Source: Planctomycetota bacterium | Lineage (GTDB): Bacteria; Planctomycetota; SKW154 | Assembly: GCA_026418755.1 (NCBI GenBank) | Contig: JAOAAR010000022.1 | Span: 1-12,298 of the forward strand | Direction: 5' to 3' | DNA: 12,298 nucleotides | In this document: positions 6,922-12,298 of the stretch, piece by piece | Layout: the number at the start of each line of letters is the position of its first letter | Position numbering within the stretch: the first letter of the stretch is position 1 | The notes under the pieces: model-generated | Seen by the model: the letters and a program-made list of their open reading frames with translations, nothing else | Told to the model about the DNA's origin: nothing | Database searches by the model: none | Position numbers and translations under genes: made by a program

Positions 6922-8484
6922 ATGATAAAGATCGAAAGAGCACTTGTAAGCGTCTATGACAAAAAGGGTATTGTTGAGTTCGTGCGCGAACTGGAAACCA
7001 AATTTGGTGTGGAAGTCTACTCCACCGGCGGCACGGCAACTACCCTCAGAGAAGCAGGTATAAAAGTCTCTGACATCGGAGATTATACAGGTTACGGTGT
7101 CCTACTTGACGGAAGAGTCAAAACTCTTCATCCGAAAGTCTTCGGGGGCATTTTGGCAAGGCGTGATGTGTCCAGCGATATGAAAGCGCTTGCCAAACAT
7201 TCAATCGCCACTTTCGATATGGTCGTCGTCAACTTTTATCCCTTCGAAAAAGTGGTTGCAAAAGGTGCGAAATTTGAAGAAGTCATCGAAAACATTGACA
7301 TCGGCGGTCCTTCGATGGTCAGAGCAGCAGCAAAGAACCACAAGTTTGTCGTTGTAATCACTTCTAAAGAGCAATATGAACCTGTCCTCGAAGAGATGCG
7401 TAGAAACAAAGGCTCCATCTCCGATGCTACCAGCCTTGCGTTTGCGACGGAAGCATTTGCCCTTACTGCACACTATGATGCCCAGATAAACAATTATTTG
7501 AGAGAGAAGGCAGGAGAGACAAGCCCGTCCCATCTGGTTTTAAGTTACCAGAGAGTCGGTGCTATGCGTTACGGAGAGAATCCTCATCAAAGCGCCACAT
7601 TATACAGAAAAACCACGAAGGTCAGAGGCTCCCTGGCGCAGGCAGAAGTTATCTCCGCAGAGAAAGCGCTTTCTTTCAACAACTATCTCGATGCGGAAGC
7701 AGCACTCAACTGCGTCCGCAATCTCACTTCTCCCGCCGCCGCAATCATCAAACATACAATCCCCTGCGGACTTGCGTTGGGAGAAACTCTTGCGGAAGCC
7801 TTCACTAAAGCCTTCGAAGGTGACCCTACAAGCGCCTTCGGAGGAGTCATATCCTTCAACCGCAAACTTGATGTCGAGACGGCAAAACTGGTGGCGACTG
7901 ACGAGCGATTCTTCGAGGTAGTCGTTGCCCCAGGATACGATGAGGATGCACTGAAAATCCTTATGACAAATGCGAAATGGTCATCAAACCTGCGAATCCT
8001 GAAAGTCGACTCTGTAAGCGCACCTGACGAAAAAGAGTTGAGATACATATCAGGTGGACTTCTCGTTCAGGATGCCGACACGGAAAAAGACGATTTTTCT
8101 GAATGGAAAACGGTTACCAAAAAGAAACCAACCGAAGAACAGACCAAAGACCTCCGTTTCGCATACCATTGCGCAAGGTGGGTCAAGTCAAACGCAATCG
8201 CACTCGTTAAGAATCTATCACTGGTAGGCGCTGGAGGCGGGCAGACGGCGCGGGTTGATGCAGCAAAAGTGGCTGTGATGAAAGCAGGAAACCGTGCTGA
8301 AGGTGCGGTCGCTGGCTCGGACGCTTTCTTTCCGTTTCCTGACGGAATCAATGTCCTTGCTGACGCTGGCGTGACGGCTATCGTCCAGCCTGGGGGCTCT
8401 ATGCGCGACAAAGAAGCAATCAAAGCCGCAGACGAACGAGGAATTGTGATGCTTTTTACGGGGCGTCGCCACTTCCGCCACTAA
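6922..8484 (+). CDS. purH: Bifunctional AICAR transformylase / IMP cyclohydrolase
   Basis: Carries out the last two steps of de novo IMP synthesis: formylation of AICAR with 10-formyl-THF, then ring closure. The 520 residues match the usual full length. The N-terminal MGS-like cyclohydrolase domain shows STGGT (34-38), GRVKTLHPKVFGGIL (64-78) and NIDIGGPSMVRAAAKN (124-139). The transformylase domain shows MRYGENPHQSA (215-225), the catalytic Lys-His pair (K277-H278, in KHTIPCG), SAFGGVI (304-310), SDAFFPFPDG (466-475), QPGGSMRD (489-496) and the family end RHFRH. The usual Asn of KHxNPCG is Ile here. SD GGAGAAG is at 6911-6917. It lies 18 nt after the lipoyl enzyme gene and is presumably cotranscribed. 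Its TAA interlocks with the TAG of the convergent kinase gene. Confidence 0.97.
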   Translation: MIKIERALVSVYDKKGIVEFVRELETKFGVEVYSTGGTATTLREAGIKVSDIGDYTGYGVLLDGRVKTLHPKVFGGILARRDVSSDMKALAKHSIATFDMVVVNFYPFEKVVAKGAKFEEVIENIDIGGPSMVRAAAKNHKFVVVITSKEQYEPVLEEMRRNKGSISDATSLAFATEAFALTAHYDAQINNYLREKAGETSPSHLVLSYQRVGAMRYGENPHQSATLYRKTTKVRGSLAQAEVISAEKALSFNNYLDAEAALNCVRNLTSPAAAIIKHTIPCGLALGETLAEAFTKAFEGDPTSAFGGVISFNRKLDVETAKLVATDERFFEVVVAPGYDEDALKILMTNAKWSSNLRILKVDSVSAPDEKELRYISGGLLVQDADTEKDDFSEWKTVTKKKPTEEQTKDLRFAYHCARWVKSNAIALVKNLSLVGAGGGQTARVDAAKVAVMKAGNRAEGAVAGSDAFFPFPDGINVLADAGVTAIVQPGGSMRDKEAIKAADERGIVMLFTGRRHFRH

Positions 8485-10019
8485 AAAAGGCGTGTGAAAA
8501 ACTGAGTCGTCGTAATATACACCCCGTAGGCGATGATAGTAAGAAGCCCAATGGTGGCGCCAACTTTCGCAATCCGCATAAGTATATCCTGTCTCCTGTG
8601 CCGCGCCCAACTCTTGTTCTGATATAAAGCGAGTTCATCGGCAAGAGCACGAGCACTAGGATACCGTTCCTCCTTCTTCCGCGCTATGCAACGAAGAACA
8701 ATTTTTTCTACCGCTCTCGGTATCAATGGATTGAAAACAGACGGCGAAGGCGGCTCCTCGTTCATCTTCTTCACCATCAGTTCCAAAGGATTGTCCGTAA
8801 CGAACGGAAGCCTACCTGTCAAAAGTTCGTACAAAACACACCCAAGAGAATACACATCGCTTCGGGGGTCATACTCCCTGATGTTGCTTCCCATAGCACT
8901 TTCGGGCGCCATATATAACGGCGTGCCTACCGCAAACCCTGTCTTCGTCAATCTCATCGTCTGCTCCTGACGCACCGCAAGCCCAAAATCCATCAGAACA
9001 ATCCTGCCTGTCTTCTCTTCTACCATTATGTTCGATGGCTTTATGTCACGATGAAAAATCTTATGCGAATGCGCATAATCCAGCGCCTCAGCAACCGTAC
9101 GAACTATCGAAAGAGCATCCTTAATGCTTACACCCCCCTCGTCTATCACACTCGCAAGAGTTTTCCCCTCAATATATTCCATACAGAAAAACCTTTTACC
9201 TTCTACACAGCAAAGGTCGGAAACGGAGACAATGTTCGGATGGTTTAAAGTCGCAATCGCCTTCGCCTCGTTCTCGAACCGAGCCACCTCCTCTTTAAGC
9301 GATTCCTTCTCGTCTAACATCATCTTAAGCGCAACGATGAGATTTGTGCCCCGTTTACGCGCTTTATACACAACACCCATACCACCCCGAGAAATCTCCT
9401 CCAGAATAATATAATCGCCAATAGAGAAAGTGCCTGGCGGAATCTCCTCCTCAATTGAGGCATCCACCTTTGGAGAATCCAATTTCTCCGGCTCAACTAA
9501 AAGAGAACCGCATTCGGGACACTTCGTCTGCCTCGTCGGAATCGGGTTCACAACATTGTATCTTCGATTGCACCCCTGACAAACCATTATGCTCCTGCGC
9601 TGGTACGAAAGAACCGTCTTCACTTGAGAAGTTGTGAGAACCCCGCTCTCGACCAATATCTCCCCAAGTGAAACCTCTTTCCCTTGCTCACGCATCTGCG
9701 CTTGCTTCCTGACCGCCTCGTTTATCTCTCCTTTGGACGCGAACCCCAAACGAACCGCAACCGCTCCGAACAGCACATCCCGCTTCCTCATCTTCAACCG
9801 TTTATCCTGTGTATCGAGGCGCATATCTTGCGAGCGAAGAATGAGCTGTAACTGCTCCGAAGAAATATACCCCATCTCAAGAAGGACTTCGCCCAACCGA
9901 CGAGGACTCACAGAAGAATGCTGAACCCTTAACGCATTCGCAAGTTGCTCCTCGGTGACGAAACCGTTGTGGAGTGCAATCTTCCCGAAAAGTATGTCTT
10001 GCGGCTCTGTCTTAGCCAT
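8481..10019 (-). CDS. Membrane-anchored Ser/Thr protein kinase with MshEN-like repeats and zinc ribbon
   Basis: A 512-residue Hanks-type kinase. Residues 10-140 hold four 24-residue repeats (10-33, 41-64, 83-106, 117-140) matching the MshEN pattern. A Cys4 zinc ribbon follows (C147, C150, C167, C170). The kinase domain is about 203-465: glycine loop SRGGMGVVY (210-218), Lys232, HRD with catalytic D325, DFG with D344, and APE (371-373). All key residues are present, so it should be active. A single membrane segment (about 484-505) near the C-terminus leaves the catalytic part cytoplasmic. No PASTA or other large external domain is present. The start codon follows the protease stop by 3 nt, with an AGAAGAG SD inside the protease end, so the two genes form an operon. 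N-terminal ligand binding is inferred from the family. Confidence 0.95.
   Translation of the reverse strand: MAKTEPQDILFGKIALHNGFVTEEQLANALRVQHSSVSPRRLGEVLLEMGYISSEQLQLILRSQDMRLDTQDKRLKMRKRDVLFGAVAVRLGFASKGEINEAVRKQAQMREQGKEVSLGEILVESGVLTTSQVKTVLSYQRRSIMVCQGCNRRYNVVNPIPTRQTKCPECGSLLVEPEKLDSPKVDASIEEEIPPGTFSIGDYIILEEISRGGMGVVYKARKRGTNLIVALKMMLDEKESLKEEVARFENEAKAIATLNHPNIVSVSDLCCVEGKRFFCMEYIEGKTLASVIDEGGVSIKDALSIVRTVAEALDYAHSHKIFHRDIKPSNIMVEEKTGRIVLMDFGLAVRQEQTMRLTKTGFAVGTPLYMAPESAMGSNIREYDPRSDVYSLGCVLYELLTGRLPFVTDNPLELMVKKMNEEPPSPSVFNPLIPRAVEKIVLRCIARKKEERYPSARALADELALYQNKSWARHRRQDILMRIAKVGATIGLLTIIAYGVYITTTQFFTRLF
9600..9992 (-). repeat. Four 24-residue MshEN-type repeats in the kinase N-terminus
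   Basis: Each unit has Gly at position 3, aliphatic or Ala residues at 6-7, Gly at 10, a hydrophobic residue at 17, Leu or Val at 21 and Gln at 24. Unit 2 (residues 41-64) has the full R-L-G start. Unit 4 (117-140) has S-L-G. Units 1 and 3 have L-F-G. Linkers within each pair are 7 and 10 residues. In MshEN domains, paired motifs of this form bind c-di-GMP, and related T4P ATPases use the same fold without proven binding. Confidence 0.7.
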
Positions 10020-10022
10020 CTT

Positions 10023-11738
10023 TTACTCTTCTCTTGTCCCTAACTCGATTTTCAACCTTAACTTCTCTGCACCGCGGATAACTTCCAGTTCAAGAACATC
10101 ACCAGGCTTGTGCATCATCAACAACTCGACCAATTGCTCTTGACTCGCTACTGGCTGTCCATCTATGCTTGTCACTAAATCCCCTGCTTTAAGCCCAGCC
10201 TTCTCAGCAGGAGAACCTGCAACCACCTGCATAATCTGAAGCCCACCAGCGGCAGGTGAAGAGGCTATCCCCATAAACGGTCCCCCTTTCGCTACACGCT
10301 TCTCGTCAATCTTCTCGTTCTTCACCCACTCTACCCACTCTTTCTGAAACTCATCCAGTTTCTTTCCGCTAACCTTCTCAATAGCACTCCGCCCGCTCGA
10401 GTCCTTACCATACTCCTCCTCAGTATAAGTCTGATAAAATTTAACCAACAAATCGTTCCTCCACAAATAGAACATAATACTTCTACTCATGGCATAGCAC
10501 AGACTCGCATTCTGCATATACTGCTGATGATTCAATCTGAAAAACCTCTCCAAGGGAATGAAATTGCCAGCAGCGACCGCCTGCTGAACCACACTCAACC
10601 TGTAATTCTGCTTAGGACAAGGTTTTCCATCTCTCACCTCTGAAGTCTCAAAACAGGTCGAAAACCCTTCAACAATCCAAGACGGATGCTGCTGCCTCCG
10701 CGCATCCATATCAGCAAAATGGAGAGCGTGCGTGAACTCGTGAATCAACGCCCCCCCTATCGAAGGCGTTATAAGTGTCCGTGAAGCATGATTGTAGAAC
10801 CCTCCAATCGCCTGATTCCCTACCAACTTTCGAAAATCCTCCGTCGTCGGAAGAACAATTGTTATGTAATATGTCGGCTTGTTCTTGAACAGATAACCCC
10901 ACTGCGCCTGTGCAAATTCAAGAAGAACCTTCTTCAATCTCTCAAGAATCTCCTCCGAAGTGTTTGTGGCGAAAATAAGACGACTCTCCTGGTCTATCTT
11001 GTATAGATAGTTCTCCCCAAACCGCTTCTTAAGTCCCTCTAACCTCTTATGAGCCGCCTTATACTCATACTCCTCCTTCTTCTCCATAATCTCCTTGTAT
11101 GTAGGATGCTCCCTAATCGAATCCAGGTCAGTGTCCCTTTCCATATGCCTGAAATCCACATAACCCGCTAGAACAGAACGCTTCAAATACTCTGCCGCCG
11201 CCTCCCTATCACCTTTTAACGCATATGCACAAGCGGTGTTATAAAGCGCTATCTCATCCTCAGGAAACACTATCAGAATCCTCTCATACACCTTGATTGC
11301 TTCATCAAACTTCTTCTGTTGTAAAAGAGCAAGCGCCTGCCTGTGAAGTTGCGCCGCCTCCTCCTGAGACACAGTTATCTCCTCTCCTGTCCCCTTCATC
11401 ACCTTCTTGAACTTCTCCAGTTCAACCTCCTTCTTGGGAAATGTCAATTCTCCATACGGCGTCCTGAAACGAACCTTCTCTTTATCTTCCTCAATCACTT
11501 CTCCTTCAATCACCTGCCGCTTGCCAATCTTGACTCTCCACATCTCTTTCTCAAAAAATTCTATATCGCCTGCCGGAATCTCAAGAGTTCCATATTTGGT
11601 CTTAAGGACCAAAATCTTGCCGTCAAACTTCTGAATCTCTCCACTAAACCGCTTGCCGTCTTTCGTCCTCACAGCATCCTCACCAAAAACTAAACTCAAC
11701 ACCGACAGAACACATAGAAAAATGCCTAACTTCTTCAT
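10023..11738 (-). CDS. Exported PDZ-containing zinc metalloprotease with SHD1-like and TPR-like repeats
   Basis: A 571-residue protein beginning with a clear signal peptide (MKKLGIFLCVLSVLSLVFG, cleavage near 19-20). Two tandem SHD1-like beta repeats follow (about 21-62 and 66-108), then TPR-like helices (about 125-190), a peptidase region and a C-terminal PDZ domain (about 485-567). The zinc site HEFTH (333-337), followed by E357 in WIVEGFS, is the gluzincin HExxH...E arrangement. It resembles DUF1570-type proteins common in planctomycetes. The start is ATG at 11738, with SD GGGGGA 8 nt upstream. The upstream ATG at 11753 has no SD and would put charged residues before the signal peptide. 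A promoter lies at 11771-11799. The substrate is unknown. It is cotranscribed with the kinase gene. Confidence 0.88.
   Translation of the reverse strand: MKKLGIFLCVLSVLSLVFGEDAVRTKDGKRFSGEIQKFDGKILVLKTKYGTLEIPAGDIEFFEKEMWRVKIGKRQVIEGEVIEEDKEKVRFRTPYGELTFPKKEVELEKFKKVMKGTGEEITVSQEEAAQLHRQALALLQQKKFDEAIKVYERILIVFPEDEIALYNTACAYALKGDREAAAEYLKRSVLAGYVDFRHMERDTDLDSIREHPTYKEIMEKKEEYEYKAAHKRLEGLKKRFGENYLYKIDQESRLIFATNTSEEILERLKKVLLEFAQAQWGYLFKNKPTYYITIVLPTTEDFRKLVGNQAIGGFYNHASRTLITPSIGGALIHEFTHALHFADMDARRQQHPSWIVEGFSTCFETSEVRDGKPCPKQNYRLSVVQQAVAAGNFIPLERFFRLNHQQYMQNASLCYAMSRSIMFYLWRNDLLVKFYQTYTEEEYGKDSSGRSAIEKVSGKKLDEFQKEWVEWVKNEKIDEKRVAKGGPFMGIASSPAAGGLQIMQVVAGSPAEKAGLKAGDLVTSIDGQPVASQEQLVELLMMHKPGDVLELEVIRGAEKLRLKIELGTREE
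11415..11678 (-). repeat. Tandem SHD1-like repeats in the metalloprotease
   Basis: Two units of about 42 residues align: RTKDGKRFSGEIQKFDGK with KTKYGTLEIP, then KIGKRQVIEGEVIEEDKEK with RTPYGELTFP. Each has a charged turn, a GE-x-x strand, a K/R-x-x-YG strand and a proline that precedes an acidic or lysine end. This looks like an internal duplication of a small beta domain, possibly for substrate or surface binding. Confidence 0.55.
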
Positions 11739-11770
11739 TGCAAAATCCCCCATTAAATCAACCCGCTTAA

Positions 11771-11799
11771 ATTATACGAAAAAAAGCACTTCCTGTATC
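11771..11799 (-). promoter_or_regulatory. Sigma70-type promoter of the metalloprotease-kinase operon
   Basis: On the minus strand, a perfect TATAAT (11771-11776) lies 17 bp downstream of GATACA (11794-11799, matching the ACA half of TTGACA). The expected start near 11765 leaves about 27 nt of leader with the SD GGGGGA. Confidence 0.6.
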
Positions 11800-11852
11800 A
11801 CCCTCTTTGAGGATGAATTCGTTTTTTTACACTTGTTGTAATAAAACCTGCT

Positions 11853-11876
11853 TAGAGAGCCCTTTCATGGTCTCTA
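11853..11876 (-). terminator. Weak hairpin, possible terminator of the thioredoxin-like gene
   Basis: TAGAGA and TCTCTA form a perfect 6-bp stem with a 12-nt loop, which can be extended by two inner G-C pairs. On the minus strand it is followed, after 6 nt, by TTTTATT. It lies about 70 nt downstream of the right-edge gene. The stem is AT-rich and the U tract is offset, so the call is tentative. Confidence 0.25.
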
Positions 11877-11946
11877 CTGGTAACAGAAATGTCGCTCATT
11901 TTCAAATAACAGAATCAGCAGGAGTAAAAAACGCTACCTCAAGTCG

Positions 11947-12298
11947 CTACTTCTTCGGTGGCGGGGGAACCAACTTCTCCATATCTTTCAACAGTTTCTC
12001 AATAGAGGTCGGCTTGTCCAACTTCTTCACCTGCTTTCCCTTTGAATCATATATATACAGACCGCAAGATGAGATTGAAAGTTTCTTCGCCATCTCCTTG
12101 GCGTTTTCTAAGTCTAGTTTGTAGCAGTTGAATTCTCCTGCCTCCTTTTTGAACTCTTCGTGCGGGAAAAGGTCCCACTCGCACCATTGGATTCCTTTAT
12201 GCTCCTTGTCCTTCTGCGAATAAGCGTAGATGATAAATGGCTTGTGGTCGTTCTTCGCTGTCTCGCGTGGGTCGGTGTCGCTCAACACCTGCCAGTTC
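11947..12298 (-). CDS. Thioredoxin-fold protein with degenerate active site (5' end outside window)
   Basis: The frame is open to the right edge, so the 113-residue ORF beginning at a GTG is not the true start. About 116 C-terminal residues are visible, beginning NWQVLS. The pattern fits a thioredoxin-like beta-alpha fold: a W/AK/KP-FIIYAYS strand, QWCEWDL where thioredoxins carry WCxxC, NCYKLDLENAKEMAKKLSI (the usual KVD...A..y.v helix), then LYIYDSKGKQV and a terminal helix ending VPPPPKK. Only one Cys remains at the active-site position and the cis-Pro segment is SSCG, so ordinary dithiol redox activity is doubtful. A signal peptide cannot be checked. It is on the same strand as the protease-kinase operon but separated from it by about 200 bp and a promoter. 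Confidence 0.6.
   Translation of the reverse strand, partial: NWQVLSDTDPRETAKNDHKPFIIYAYSQKDKEHKGIQWCEWDLFPHEEFKKEAGEFNCYKLDLENAKEMAKKLSISSCGLYIYDSKGKQVKKLDKPTSIEKLLKDMEKLVPPPPKK

Noticed and set aside
7201..7533. 110-aa and other minus-strand ORFs across purH
   Set aside because: Shadows of a full-length conserved purH; no SD or recognisable domain.
11739..11753. Upstream ATG extending the metalloprotease by 5 residues
   Set aside because: No SD precedes it, its own codons contain the SD for the inner ATG, and the signal peptide begins naturally at MKK.
11932..11950. CGCTAC repeated twice, 7 bp apart
   Set aside because: A short direct repeat that cannot form a hairpin; too small to interpret.
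1..12298. CRISPR array, IS terminal repeats, rRNA, riboswitch
   Set aside because: No regularly spaced repeats, transposase, rRNA segment or recognisable riboswitch leader was seen on either strand.

Overview
This is a bacterial window of twelve supported genes: ten protein-coding and two tRNA. The sigma54-type activator, the Hanks-type Ser/Thr kinase with a zinc ribbon, the FHA domain and the exported PDZ metalloprotease with SHD1-like repeats suggest a member of the Planctomycetota or a related candidate phylum. That placement rests on gene content only and is low confidence. The tRNA genes do not encode CCA, and several starts are TTG.

Left edge (1-880): the C-terminal part of a large serine recombinase runs rightward, and its reading frame continues into the 3' half of a tRNA-Pro(GGG) gene on the opposite strand. 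A tRNA-Ile(GAU) gene lies just upstream of tRNA-Pro, and both appear to be served by a good sigma70 promoter (TTGACA-16-TAAAAT). The arrangement looks like the end of an integrated element, lying to the left, inserted at the 3' end of tRNA-Pro.

Central metabolism and regulation (950-8484): a malic enzyme gene on the minus strand is divergent from a two-gene operon. That operon holds a small helical-repeat protein and an FHA-GAF-AAA+(sigma54)-Fis activator. Next comes an operon with its own promoter: gcvT-like aminomethyltransferase, a LipM/LplA-type lipoyl-attachment enzyme, and purH. These three share one-carbon folate and lipoate metabolism: GcvT forms 5,10-methylene-THF with a lipoylated H protein, the ligase or transferase supplies the lipoyl or octanoyl arm, and PurH consumes 10-formyl-THF.

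Right part (8481-12298, minus strand): an exported metalloprotease (SHD1-like repeats, TPR-like helices, HEFTH zinc site, PDZ) is followed 3 bp later by a membrane-anchored Ser/Thr kinase. The kinase N-terminus carries four 24-residue repeats that match the MshEN (T2SS/T4P ATPase N-terminal) nucleotide-binding pattern, followed by a Cys4 zinc ribbon. The kinase and purH stop codons interlock. At the right edge is the C-terminal part of a thioredoxin-fold protein with a degenerate active site.

The most unusual item is the MshEN-like kinase beside the metalloprotease, in the same neighbourhood as an FHA-containing sigma54 activator. A phosphorylation link between them is an inference only. No stretch longer than 300 bases lacks a gene.
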